Under the pieces are notes generated by a model, which worked only from the letters and a program-made list of their open reading frames with translations, was not told where the DNA came from and made no database searches. This document shows positions 8,424 through 16,405 of a DNA stretch of 64,000 nt, piece by piece (the stretch's first letter is position 1; every line of letters begins with the position of its first letter). Origin of the DNA: Nocardia sp. CY41 (GTDB lineage: Bacteria; Actinomycetota; Actinomycetes; Mycobacteriales; Mycobacteriaceae); NCBI RefSeq assembly GCF_009829325.1, contig NZ_VUOS01000028.1, positions 47,297 through 111,296 on the forward strand, in the 5' to 3' direction. The translations under genes were made by a program, and so were the position numbers.

Positions 8424-9042
8424 GGATTCCCCTCGAGGTGGTGAGCCGGCCGATCAGCACGTAGATGCCGTCGAGTACGAGCGCGAGCACGACGACGAGG
8501 ATCGTGCCGACCAGAGCCTGCGGCACCGCGTTCGGACTCCCCAGGCGCGCGAGGCCGGAGAAGATGAGGTTGCCGAGCCCGGGGCCTTTGGCGTACGCGG
8601 CGAGGGCGAGGATACCCATGATCAACTGGGTGCTCACCCGCATGCCCGCCAGGATCGCAGGCCAGGCCAGCGGCAGTTCGATGCGGGCGAGCACCCGCAG
8701 GCGGTTCATTCCCACGCCGCGGGCCGCATCGGTCACGGCCGGGTTTACCGAATCGAGTCCGATGATGGTGTTGCGCAGGATCGGCAGCAGTGCGTACACC
8801 ACGAGCGCGGTGATCGTCGGTGCGACGCCGAGGCCGAGGATCGGGATCAGCAGGCCGAGCAGCGCGAACGACGGAACGGTGAGCACCGCGCCTGCCAGCG
8901 CGGAGGCGATCGATGAGCCGAATGGACTGCGGTAGACCAGAACTCCGATGAGCACCGAGACCACCGTGGCCAGCAGCACCGATTGCACCACGGCCGAGAC
9001 GTGCAAGTAGGAGTCGACCAGCAACTGGTGCCGCCGGTGCAC
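8416..9042 (-). CDS. OpuC-type ABC transporter permease (first permease)
   Basis: The product of about 208 aa has five or six TM helices and the EAA loop VNPAVTDAARGVGMNRLRVL followed by ARIELPLAWPAILAGMR, as in OpuCB/OpuCD permeases. The start is uncertain. GTG 9042 is the first normal start codon in frame, but the best ribosome site, GGGGAGG at 9074-9080, lies 7 bases before an in-frame CTG at 9064-9066. That CTG would give LDTLWTFIVHRR as the N-terminus. The gene leads the operon and is divergent from the CHAP gene. The 200 or so bases between them hold the promoters. Confidence 0.88.
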   Translation of the reverse strand: MHRRHQLLVDSYLHVSAVVQSVLLATVVSVLIGVLVYRSPFGSSIASALAGAVLTVPSFALLGLLIPILGLGVAPTITALVVYALLPILRNTIIGLDSVNPAVTDAARGVGMNRLRVLARIELPLAWPAILAGMRVSTQLIMGILALAAYAKGPGLGNLIFSGLARLGSPNAVPQALVGTILVVVLALVLDGIYVLIGRLTTSRGIRD

Positions 9043-9265
9043 GATGAATGTCCACAGCGTGTCCAGGGCCGTACCTCCCCATCGGCTGGTCTCTCCGGAG
9101 ACTAGCGCGGTTTTCCCGGTGCCGTACGCGATTTCGGCTCCTGCGGGTTGCCCCGCCGCTCGGCCGGGCGAAACCGATCGTAGGGCGTCGGGAACCGTTC
9201 GGCGTGCTCGCGCGTCGAAACCCATAAGCTCGACAACAGCATCACAGGAATGGATCGGGGGAGCG

Positions 9266-9868
9266 ATGGCACAACAGCTGAGATCGCGGGCGGGGCGGTG
9301 GATCGCGCTCGCGTTGGTGGTGCTCGGCGTGGCCGGAGCCGGGCTCGCCGGGGCCCTGTGGTGGCAGGACCGAGCCGATCGCGAAGCGGTCGTGGGTGAG
9401 CGCCTCACCGAATTCCCCGCGCTGGACCGGTCGGCGCTCGACGCGGTCCAAGCCGGAATCGTCACGGTCGCCGAGCGCGAGTTCGCCGAGCCGGGCGCGG
9501 GCACGAAATACGCGGAAGGCGCCGAAGAGGCGTGGTGCGCCGACTTCGTCAGCTGGGTGTTGCGCGAGGCGGGGGCGCCGCTGGCCAACCCGCATTCGGG
9601 CTCCTGGCGGATTCCCGGCGTCTACACCTTGCAGGAGTATTACGAGAGCGCCGGCCGCTTCGTCCCACTCGGCTCCGGCTACCGCCCGCGCACCGGTGAC
9701 GTGCTGCTGTACCGGGAATCGAGCCCGTTCGGCCAGCACACGAACATCGTCTTGCGGGCCGACGCCGGGCAGGTGACCACGATCGGGGGCAACGAGTACG
9801 GCGAGATCCGGATCCACCGCTTCGCGCTCGACGACGTGCCGGGCGTGGTCGGTGTCGGGCGATTGTGA
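9266..9868 (+). CDS. Membrane-anchored CHAP-domain amidase/peptidase
   Basis: The start is ATG 9266 after GGGGGAGCG. The 200-aa protein has one N-terminal TM helix or uncleaved signal (about residues 12-32). A CHAP domain follows, with catalytic Cys91 in EEAWCADFV, His158 in FGQHTNIVL and Asn176 in TIGGNEYGE. CHAP enzymes cleave peptidoglycan cross-links or stems outside the membrane. The domain is complete at about 120 residues, with no separate cell-wall-binding module. It is divergent from the OpuC operon and has no obvious operon partner. Confidence 0.87.
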   Translation: MAQQLRSRAGRWIALALVVLGVAGAGLAGALWWQDRADREAVVGERLTEFPALDRSALDAVQAGIVTVAEREFAEPGAGTKYAEGAEEAWCADFVSWVLREAGAPLANPHSGSWRIPGVYTLQEYYESAGRFVPLGSGYRPRTGDVLLYRESSPFGQHTNIVLRADAGQVTTIGGNEYGEIRIHRFALDDVPGVVGVGRL

Positions 9869-10102
9869 TGAGCGCCCCTCCCCGGTGAGCGGAATCTGTT
9901 CGATATGCGGGTGAATCGGCGTGCCGGATGGCCCTACGATGGAGTCGGCGGCGCCCGGCAGCGCCGCCGCCGATCCCCGCCCTGCTTCCCCCTCATCGGC
10001 AGGACGGGGATCTCAGGCTGACCACCGCGTTCCGGGGCGGCGCAAGATCGGTCGCGTACCGTGTCGGGTGTCCATCGAGAGGTGAGGGTTCCGGAACTCC
10101 TG

Positions 10103-11230
10103 ATGCATCCGACCGACGAATCGAGTAGCGCGCCCGCGTGGATCGACTACGCCGAGTTCGGCGAGCGTTTCGTCACGCACGCGGTGAACGCCGCCCGCGT
10201 CGAATCCGCCGTCGCCGGCATGACGGGCCGTGGTGTGACCATCGGCCCGGTCTCGATCGGCCCGGCCGGACTCGCCGGTTTCGTGGCCGAGGGCAAAGTC
10301 GGCGCCCCGCGCGTGCTGCACAGCGGTCCACGGGTGACCTTCGAGGTGACCGTCCCGGTCTCGCTCACGCTGAAGGTGCTGCTCGGCGGCCGGAAACTGC
10401 GTCTGGAGGCCAGGGTCGAGATCGATCTGACCCTGCACGCCCGCACCGCCGAACCCGTGCTCATCATCATCGATATCCCGCCGATCACCCAGCGGGACAT
10501 CAGCTTCGTCCTGCGCGCCCAAGCGGTCGAGTCGGCATGGGAATGGCTGCTCGACCCGATCGCCGGCGTGGTGCAGCGGGAGGTCGCCTCGCGGGTGAAT
10601 GCCATGCTGGCCGACCCGCAGACCCGCCGGGGGCTGGTGTTCGACGTGGAAGCGATGGTCGCGGGCAAACGGTCGGCGTATCGGGACAAGCGCGCGTTCG
10701 ACTGGATCGGCTACGACGAGTTCGGGCACCGGTTCTTCTCTCGCATCGTGACGCGTGACCGGGTGCACGACGTGGTGGAACGATTGGCGGGCAGGCCGAT
10801 CGAAGTCGGTCCGCTGCGGACGGGCCCGCGCGCCGGCGCCGTCGTCACCGTTCGCGGAGCGGTCCGGATGCCACGGTTGACGGACCGGTCGGCGAATCCG
10901 GTCGCCTTCGACCTGACGCTGCCGGTGACCCTGGACATCACCGTGGACGTACTGAAAGCCAATCGCTATCGCGCCGACGTGGAGGTGCCGTTGGTGCTCA
11001 CCGCCCGCGCCGCCGACCCTTTGCGCGTGGTGATCGACGTGCCGCCGCCCGACCCGGCCGACATTCGGATGGAGTTCACCGCCCACGGTGCGCGCGCGGC
11101 CGCCCTCGGTGCGCTCGCGGGGATAAAGAAGCAGGTCATCGCCCAGGTAGCGGCGGTGATCCGCAAAGAACTCGCCGACCCGGCGATGCGCACCATCGAC
11201 GTCGCCGCGCGCATCGACGGCATCGCCTGA
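10103..11230 (+). CDS. Uncharacterised protein with two tandem copies of one domain
   Basis: I do not recognise a named family. The protein (375 aa from ATG 10103; GTG 10061 and GTG 10082 are in-frame alternatives) is a clear internal duplication. One half starts WIDYAEFGERF and the other WIGYDEFGHRF, about 185 residues later. Both continue through a G-rich segment, a beta-rich part (TVPVSLTLKVLL versus TLPVTLDITVDVL), a conserved VDVPP/IDIPP element and a C-terminal amphipathic helix ending before LADPQTR or LADPAMR. There is no signal peptide. Alternating hydrophobic strands suggest a lipid-binding barrel or sandwich, which is a guess. About 230 bases before it contain no gene. Confidence 0.75.
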   Translation: MHPTDESSSAPAWIDYAEFGERFVTHAVNAARVESAVAGMTGRGVTIGPVSIGPAGLAGFVAEGKVGAPRVLHSGPRVTFEVTVPVSLTLKVLLGGRKLRLEARVEIDLTLHARTAEPVLIIIDIPPITQRDISFVLRAQAVESAWEWLLDPIAGVVQREVASRVNAMLADPQTRRGLVFDVEAMVAGKRSAYRDKRAFDWIGYDEFGHRFFSRIVTRDRVHDVVERLAGRPIEVGPLRTGPRAGAVVTVRGAVRMPRLTDRSANPVAFDLTLPVTLDITVDVLKANRYRADVEVPLVLTARAADPLRVVIDVPPPDPADIRMEFTAHGARAAALGALAGIKKQVIAQVAAVIRKELADPAMRTIDVAARIDGIA

Positions 11231-11264
11231 CGTCCGTCACCCCTGCGTGCGGTGTGGCGAATGT

Positions 11265-11276
11265 GAAACATGTTTC
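11265..11276. promoter_or_regulatory. Perfect 12-bp palindrome upstream of DUF1906 gene
   Basis: GAAACATGTTTC is a perfect dyad in the 180-base gap before the DUF1906 start at 11411. A looser GTGAA...TTCAC pair lies nearby at about 11300-11323. The position fits an operator for the downstream gene. No regulator is encoded next to it, so the binding protein is unknown. Confidence 0.35.
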
Positions 11277-11410
11277 TCCTGGGTCTAGCGGTTCCAATGT
11301 GAATGTGGTGAAATGAGTTCACGTTCGAGGCTCCCGGCGCGCGACAAGGTATGGGGAAGGTGCGCCGGGCACGCTGCCATCCATGTCGGGGTTGCGCGAA
11401 GGAGTCGACG

Positions 11411-12124
11411 ATGCGTTCCATTTCGGTATCCCGGCGTGATCTGTTCGCCTACGCAGCCGCGGCGGCCGTCGTCGGCGTGACCGCCGCTCCAGCTCCCGCC
11501 TCAGCGCGGCCCGCGCTCGGGACTCTGGTCGATTACGCCGGCGGCGTCCCTTCAGCCGCGGCGATCCGCGATGCCGGACATATCGGCGTGATCCGTTACG
11601 TGTCCGATCGCAGGCCCGGCGCCGAGTGGATGGCGGGAAAACCACTGCGCTCCCCGGAAGTCGACGACCTCAAAGCGGCGGGTCTGCAGATCGTCTCCTG
11701 CTACCAGTTCGGGAAAGGGCCGACCGCGGACTGGCGCGGCGGGCTGGAGGCGGGCAAGCGGCACGCCGAGCGCGGACTCGCGTTGCATCGCGCCGCCGGT
11801 GGCCCAGACAACGTCCCCATCTACGCGTCCATCGATGACAATCCCTCCCCGGTCGACTTCGCCACCATGATCGCGCCGTACCTGCTGGGCTGGCAGGCCG
11901 TGCTCGGCAAGGAGAACACCGGCATCTACGCGAACACCCCGACCATCGAACTGGCCCGCACCGCGGGCCTGTGTTCCTGGTACTGGCAGCACAACTGGGG
12001 AACGCCCAAGGGCTTCGTGCACCCGGCCGCCAACCTGCACCAATTCGAGATCGACAAGCGCTCCATCGACGGGGTGGGGATCGATGTGAACAACGTGCTG
12101 ACACCCGAATACGGGCAGTGGTGA
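11411..12124 (+). CDS. Tat-exported DUF1906 glycoside-hydrolase-like protein (Rv2525c-like)
   Basis: The start is ATG 11411 after GAAGGAGTCGACG. The 237-aa precursor has a twin-arginine signal (SVSRRDLFAYAA, residues 6-17) ending near ASA-RPALG. The mature part is a DUF1906 domain: GTLVDYAGGVPSAAAI at the start, VSCYQFGKG, PIYASIDDNP with acidic residues at the barrel mouth, and a C-terminal HQFEIDKRSIDGVGIDVN. The family resembles GH25-like TIM barrels. In M. tuberculosis the homologue Rv2525c is a Tat substrate linked to cell-wall phenotypes. Enzyme activity is unproven. Confidence 0.9.
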   Translation: MRSISVSRRDLFAYAAAAAVVGVTAAPAPASARPALGTLVDYAGGVPSAAAIRDAGHIGVIRYVSDRRPGAEWMAGKPLRSPEVDDLKAAGLQIVSCYQFGKGPTADWRGGLEAGKRHAERGLALHRAAGGPDNVPIYASIDDNPSPVDFATMIAPYLLGWQAVLGKENTGIYANTPTIELARTAGLCSWYWQHNWGTPKGFVHPAANLHQFEIDKRSIDGVGIDVNNVLTPEYGQW

Positions 12125-12535
12125 AGGGGCTCGCCCTATCCGCTTCCCCGCAGACTCGCTCGACTACCTGTACGCCCGAGCGGCCGCAGTCCGGCTGGCG
12201 CCCGAATGGGCCACCGTGTCAGTGGAGGTGGCCCGGGCGATCATGCCATCGACCGCACGCCGCCACAATGGCATCGACGCGCTGGTCGGCGACGCGATCA
12301 CCGGCGCGACGCACCCCGACTGCGCGCCACCGTCCGGTCGCGGGCGGCGTGTTCCAAGGGTCATCCGGCGACGCACATGATCGTGAGCCCCGGGCGTGCC
12401 TTGCGGAACAGAGCCGTCCCCAACCTCGCGGACCTCGCGAAGCCTGCGACCGAATCAAGCGCGGAAGCATCGAACTCGGTGATGGCAGCTGTACGGGGTA
12501 GCTGCGCTCAGATCGCTTCGACCCTCCGACGTACT
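12125..12535. other. Long non-coding stretch after DUF1906 gene
   Basis: No convincing gene is seen. On the plus strand one frame reads for about 80 codons without a good start (through about 12380, containing DYLYARAAAVRLAPEWATVS) and might be a degraded gene fragment, but nothing recognisable could be assigned. The stretch ends where the interspersed repeats begin. Confidence 0.4.
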
Positions 12536-12851
12536 CGGCGCACCGCAACCGCGTCTCGAGCGAAGCGAGATCGAGCTTGCGGGGTTCGGGGCCCGGTTCG
12601 CGTGTGCGCGGCCGTCGCGGACGTGATGAAGGAGCAAGCGGCGGTCGCTTGAACTGGCAGAGCCGATTTAGCGCACGCGCTTGATCAGTGAGCTTCGCTA
12701 TCGACGCGCCCGGCGCACCGCAACCGCGTCTTTCGAGCGAAGCGAGATCGAGCATTGCCCGTTCGCGAGCCACAAAGGGGCCGCGAACACCCAGCGCCGC
12801 AGGCGCTGGAAAGACCAACACAGCACACCCAGCGCCGCAGGCGCTGGAAAA
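12536..12851. repeat. Interspersed repeat cluster, copy 1 (hairpin-bearing)
   Basis: The block is made of modules that recur at 15736-16065. Module 1, around TCGAGCGAAGCGAGA, appears at about 12553 and 12732, each time preceded by CGCACCGCAACCGCGTC. Module 2, GGCCGTCGCG ... GAAGGAGCAAGCGGCGGTCGC, lies at about 12610-12652. Module 3 is the perfect hairpin CCAGCGCC-GCA-GGCGCTGG, present twice at 12791-12809 and 12829-12847. Such conserved, palindromic, non-coding modules suggest a REP-like element family. Confidence 0.75.
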
Positions 12852-12853
12852 AA

Positions 12854-13213
12854 TCACGTCTGGCAGTGGCTGATCGGTGTGACGCGCAGGTCGGGCTCGT
12901 CGTCCGGGACGACCCGCAGGGAGGGGCGGCTGTCCGGGGCTTCGTGGTCGCCGAGCCAGGAGAACATCGACCACCGGGACAGGCCGGAGAACGCGGAACC
13001 GAGGCTGGCGAACGAGAACGACGAGATCGCCGATCCGAACGATCCCACGGACCCGATCGACAGCACCGAGCCCACGCTGCCGATGGACAGGATCGAGTAG
13101 GCCGACCCGATGGACAGGATCGACCCCTCCGAGCGGATGGACAGGATCGAGCGGTGCGAGCGCCTGCTGCGGATCGAACGAGCCGTGCGTATCGAATGAT
13201 CGATGGTCGCCAT
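12854..13213 (-). CDS. Small SILSIGS-repeat protein
   Basis: The 119-aa protein consists of a basic N-terminus (MATIDHSIRTARSIRSRRSH), then a low-complexity region of about 60 residues. That region is built from repeats of S-I-L-S-I-G-S (SILSIRSEG, SILSIGSAY, SILSIGSVG, VLSIGSVG), and grades into FSFASLGSAFSGLSRW. A polar tail with PDDEPDLRV follows. I recall similar repetitive ORFs in other Nocardia/Mycobacterium genomes but know no function. The regular heptad of Ser, Ile/Leu and Gly would suit a stacked beta-solenoid or a membrane-inserting sheet. The repeat also shows at DNA level (GATGGACAGGATCGA units). The ribosome site is weak. Confidence 0.6.
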   Translation of the reverse strand: MATIDHSIRTARSIRSRRSHRSILSIRSEGSILSIGSAYSILSIGSVGSVLSIGSVGSFGSAISSFSFASLGSAFSGLSRWSMFSWLGDHEAPDSRPSLRVVPDDEPDLRVTPISHCQT

Positions 13214-13342
13214 AGTTAGCGGTCTACCACAGACCGGACGGCTCGTGGGGCGTCGCGGCGGATCCGTCCGAGGTTTCGGTGCCGACCCACGGAACGACCG
13301 AGGGCGGCGACCCCGATGGAGTCGCCGCCCTCGACCGAGAAC

Positions 13343-14143
13343 TCAGCCTACGGTGAAGAACCCGAGCGTCGGCAGGAACGAGCAGGTCCGAGCCTCCCCG
13401 TCCGCGGACTGGGTGGTCAGCGAGCCGGACACGACGGCGACCACGCGGCCGAAGCCCGTGTCGGCGATCGCGGACAGCGTGGCTGGGCCGTCCGGGTTGA
13501 TCTTGGCCTCGTCGGTCAGCGGCAGGACGCCGGACTGACGGGTGTCCAGATTCAGCCACTGCACCGTCATCGGCGGGTTCTGCACCGGAGTCGGCGACTT
13601 GGTGCCGAGCGCGGTGAAGACGAACCCGGTCTGGCCCGCCTGCGGGCCGGGCGGCGGGAGCGTGGCCGGGCCGGGCACGGCGAGAGCGGTGCCGACCGAG
13701 TCGGCGCTCGGGCCGATGCAGCCCTTGCCGATGGTCGGGTAGAGGAACTGCGCGATCGCCGGACCGTCCTGCGGCACCTCGGGACCACCGCCGCCGCTGC
13801 CGTCGAGGAAGGTGATGATCCGTTCCAGCGTCGACTTGATCTGCGGCGGGAGGTTCAGGGTGGCCAGCAGCCTGCGCGCCTGATCCAGGATGGCCGATTG
13901 CGGGCCTGCGACGCCTGCGGGGCTCGCGATATCCGCCGGGCCGGCGACGGCGCCGACGATGGCCGGGGCGAGTGCGGCCAGCGCGTCCACCGGTACGCCT
14001 TCGGGAACCATGGGAACGCTGTTCGTAAGCGCCGCGGGGGCGGGCGCGGGGGCCGCGATTGCTGTCGTCGGCGCGGCAAGCGTGGCACTCGCCGCGATGG
14101 CGAGTGCGGACAATGCAATCCGCGATCCTCGGGTGCGAAGCAC
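13343..14143 (-). CDS. Secreted Ala/Pro-rich protein, Rv1157c/Rv1158c-like
   Basis: The 266-aa precursor has a classical signal peptide (LSALAIAASATLAAPTTAIA, then APAPAP). An Ala/Pro/Gly-rich segment to about residue 130 follows, and then a more structured C-terminal domain with two Cys (KGCIGPSAD and ARTCSFLPT) that may form a disulfide. It lies immediately before and divergent from pimE. The M. tuberculosis position next to pimE (Rv1159) is likewise held by secreted Ala/Pro-rich proteins, which supports orthology. Function unknown. About 240 bases separate it from pimE. Confidence 0.8.
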   Translation of the reverse strand: MLRTRGSRIALSALAIAASATLAAPTTAIAAPAPAPAALTNSVPMVPEGVPVDALAALAPAIVGAVAGPADIASPAGVAGPQSAILDQARRLLATLNLPPQIKSTLERIITFLDGSGGGGPEVPQDGPAIAQFLYPTIGKGCIGPSADSVGTALAVPGPATLPPPGPQAGQTGFVFTALGTKSPTPVQNPPMTVQWLNLDTRQSGVLPLTDEAKINPDGPATLSAIADTGFGRVVAVVSGSLTTQSADGEARTCSFLPTLGFFTVG

Positions 14144-14383
14144 TGGTCTGGCCGTCCTTACCTCGGGTACATCAGGGTTCGATTGCTAAAAGCCATCGTT
14201 TCGGGGGTCACTCTAGGGACATTGCGGCTATGTGTACAGCCGCGGCGTCCGGAAGGCGCCGTGGACGATCAGTGTGAGCCGAACATACCGCGCCCCGATG
14301 TTACTGGTGTGAAAATTGATGCAAATGTTACCGGTGGTTCGAGGGTGCGACCGACCGCATTCGCGCTGCGGTTAATCTAATCG

Positions 14384-15694
14384 TTGCCGTCCGCGCTGTC
14401 GCCTGAACATCGAAGTCCGGGCGTGCCCCGCCGACGCACCGCACTCGAGCCGAAAGCCAGTGATTTGAATCGTCACCTCCGATGGGCTTTGTCGGCGCTG
14501 GGCCTGTCCGTGCTGGCCCGGCTGCTCTGGATGCTGCTGTCCCCGAACGGGATGAACCTGGTCGATCTGCACGTCTACGTCGGTGGGTCGGCCGCGCTGC
14601 TGACCGATCAGCTCTACGACTTCACCTACGCGGAGAAGACGCCCGACTTCCCGTTGCCGTTCACCTACCCGCCGTTCGCGGCGTTGGTGTTCTTCCCGCT
14701 GCACTATCTGCCGTTCACCGTGGTCGCGGTGGCTTGGCTGCTGGCCATCGCCGCGGCGTTGTACGCGGTGGTGCACATCAGCCTGGAGCTGATCTTCGGG
14801 GCGGAGCGGCTGCGGACGCCGCAGTGGCGGGCCGCGACCGTCGGCTGGACCGCGCTGGGCCTATGGCTCGAACCGGTGCGAACCACGATGGATTACGGCC
14901 AGGTCAACGTCTTCCTGGTGCTCGGCGGGATGCTCGCGGTGCGCAGCTCGCGGTGGTGGATCTCCGGCGGCCTGGTCGGGATCGTCGCGGGCATCAAGCT
15001 CACGCCCGCGATCACCGGCCTCTATTTCGTCGCGCGCAGGCGCTGGGCGACCGTGGCGTGGTCGGCGGTGGTCTTCGGCGCGACGGTGGGGGTGAGTTTC
15101 CTGATCGCGCCGGTCGAAGCGCGCCGGTACTTCGGCACCCTGCTCGGTGACGCCGACCGGATCGGCCCGGTGGGATCGGTGTGGAATCAGTCGCTGCGCG
15201 GCACGTTGAGCCGGATTCTCGGCTACGACGTGGAATCCGGGCCGTGGTGGATCGCGGCCGTGCTCGTTGTCGCGGTGCTGGCGTTCCTGGCTTGGCGCGC
15301 GCTCGGCCCGGACGACCGGCTCGGCACGCTCATCGTGGTACAGCTGTTCGGGCTGATGGTCTCGCCCATCTCGTGGTCGCATCACTGGGTGTGGCTGCTG
15401 CCCGCGGTGCTGTGGGTGGTCTACGGGCCGCTGCGCCGGGCGCCCGGTGCGCGCGTCGTGGCCGGGTACTGGCTGGTGACCATGCTCGTCGGCGTGCCGT
15501 GGGTGCTGTCGTTCTTCCAGGATTCGATCTGGACCATCTCGCGCCCCGGCGTGCTGTCCTGGCTGGGCGCCGTCGACGTGCTCGGCGTCGTGGCGTTCTA
15601 CCTCTGGGTGATCCGCCTCGGCCCCCGGTTCGCGAGCGCGAACCCCGCCGAAGCGACGCGTGAGAGCGCAGAGGGCCGCGCCCGCACGACGTAG
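14384..15694 (+). CDS. pimE: PimE-like polyprenol-phosphate-mannose-dependent alpha-1,2-mannosyltransferase (GT87)
   Basis: This integral membrane glycosyltransferase has about ten TM helices over 436 aa. The periplasmic catalytic Asp is in NLVDLHVYVGG (Asp61 by this start), as in GT87 enzymes, and GQVNVFLVLGG and GIKLTPAI are also family-like. PimE adds the fifth mannose to phosphatidylinositol mannosides (AcPIM4 to AcPIM5) outside the membrane, using decaprenyl-phosphate mannose. The neighbours (Rv1158c-like protein, pterin dehydratase, typA, lpqW) match M. tuberculosis Rv1158c-Rv1166. The start is uncertain: TTG 14384 is the longest, with GTG 14423 and TTG 14465 downstream. Confidence 0.87.
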   Translation: MPSALSPEHRSPGVPRRRTALEPKASDLNRHLRWALSALGLSVLARLLWMLLSPNGMNLVDLHVYVGGSAALLTDQLYDFTYAEKTPDFPLPFTYPPFAALVFFPLHYLPFTVVAVAWLLAIAAALYAVVHISLELIFGAERLRTPQWRAATVGWTALGLWLEPVRTTMDYGQVNVFLVLGGMLAVRSSRWWISGGLVGIVAGIKLTPAITGLYFVARRRWATVAWSAVVFGATVGVSFLIAPVEARRYFGTLLGDADRIGPVGSVWNQSLRGTLSRILGYDVESGPWWIAAVLVVAVLAFLAWRALGPDDRLGTLIVVQLFGLMVSPISWSHHWVWLLPAVLWVVYGPLRRAPGARVVAGYWLVTMLVGVPWVLSFFQDSIWTISRPGVLSWLGAVDVLGVVAFYLWVIRLGPRFASANPAEATRESAEGRARTT

Positions 15695-15735
15695 TCGCGC
15701 GGCCGCCGAAGCGGGTCGGATCCGACCGCAACGCC

Positions 15736-16065
15736 CAGGCTCGGCGACCGGTTTCGAGCGAAGCGAGACCAAGCAGTTGGCGTGCCCGCCGCGTAGAGGA
15801 TGAAGGAGCCGGCGGTCGGTCCTGACCGACAGCGCCCCACTACCACCACCCGCAGACCTTGGTAGCGGCTTCGTCATCGACGCGCCCAGCTCACCGAACC
15901 ACGTCTTTCGAGCGAAGCGAGACCGTGCATGCGCCGTTCGCGGCCCGGCTCGCGTTTGCGTGGCCGTCGCGTAGGCGACGAAGGAGCAAGCGGCGGTCGC
16001 GCAAACGTGAGCCACCGGGGGGAGCCATAAGGGGCCGCGAACACTCAGCGCCGCAGGCGCTGAAA
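15736..16065. repeat. Interspersed repeat cluster, copy 2 (hairpin-bearing)
   Basis: This fills most of the 373-base gap between pimE and the pterin dehydratase. It repeats the modules of 12536-12851. A partial first unit at 15736-15819 has TTTCGAGCGAAGCGAGACC and GATGAAGGAGCCGGCGGTCGG. A full unit at 15867-16065 has GACGCGCCCAGCTCACCGAA, CGTCTTTCGAGCGAAGCGAGA, GAAGGAGCAAGCGGCGGTCGC and the hairpin CAGCGCC-GCA-GGCGCTG at 16046-16062. Module 2 here can fold: CGTTTGCG pairs with CGCAAACG around an inner CGTCGC-GTAG-GCGACG hairpin. Confidence 0.75.
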
Positions 16066-16067
16066 AT

Positions 16068-16355
16068 TCAACACAGCTGATCTATCTGGTGCGCCAACGC
16101 GACGTCGAGCGCCGTGAGCCCGCCCGCGGAGTGGGTGGACAAGCTGAAGGTGACTTTGCGCCAGCGGATGTCGATGTCCGGATGGTGATCGGCTTCTTCC
16201 GCGACTTCGGCGACCCGGCGCACGAGTTCGATGCCCGCCGGGAAGGTGGGCGCCTCGACGGTGCGGACCAAGGCGTTCCCTGACCGTGCCCAGTCCGGCA
16301 GTTCGGTGAGGGCCTCGGTGATCTCGGTATCGGAGAGCAGTGTCTGCTGGGCCAT
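16068..16355 (-). CDS. phhB: Pterin-4a-carbinolamine dehydratase
   Basis: The 95-aa protein from ATG 16355 (MAQQTLLSDTEITEALTELP) matches the full length of the PCD/DCoH family. It carries the signature EADHHPDIDIRW (His-His-Pro, catalytic His pair) and the C-terminal TALDVALAHQIDQL. The reaction is dehydration of 4a-hydroxytetrahydropterin. In M. tuberculosis the homologue is Rv1159A, next to pimE, as here. A partner aromatic amino-acid hydroxylase is not present in the window, so the physiological pterin substrate is open. Confidence 0.92.
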   Translation of the reverse strand: MAQQTLLSDTEITEALTELPDWARSGNALVRTVEAPTFPAGIELVRRVAEVAEEADHHPDIDIRWRKVTFSLSTHSAGGLTALDVALAHQIDQLC

Positions 16356-16405
16356 AACACTCCTTACTACTCGCCACGGGCCGCCCCGGAAAGGTGGCGG
16401 CGGGG

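Noticed and set aside
12791..12847. Two hairpins considered as a CRISPR-like or attachment site
   Set aside because: There are only two units with a 19-base gap that is not spacer-like, and no cas or integrase gene; an interspersed repeat explains them better.
12219..12974. 251-codon minus-strand frame across the repeat cluster
   Set aside because: It runs through the interspersed repeats and has no conserved domain; its N-terminal part also overlaps the SILSIGS gene.
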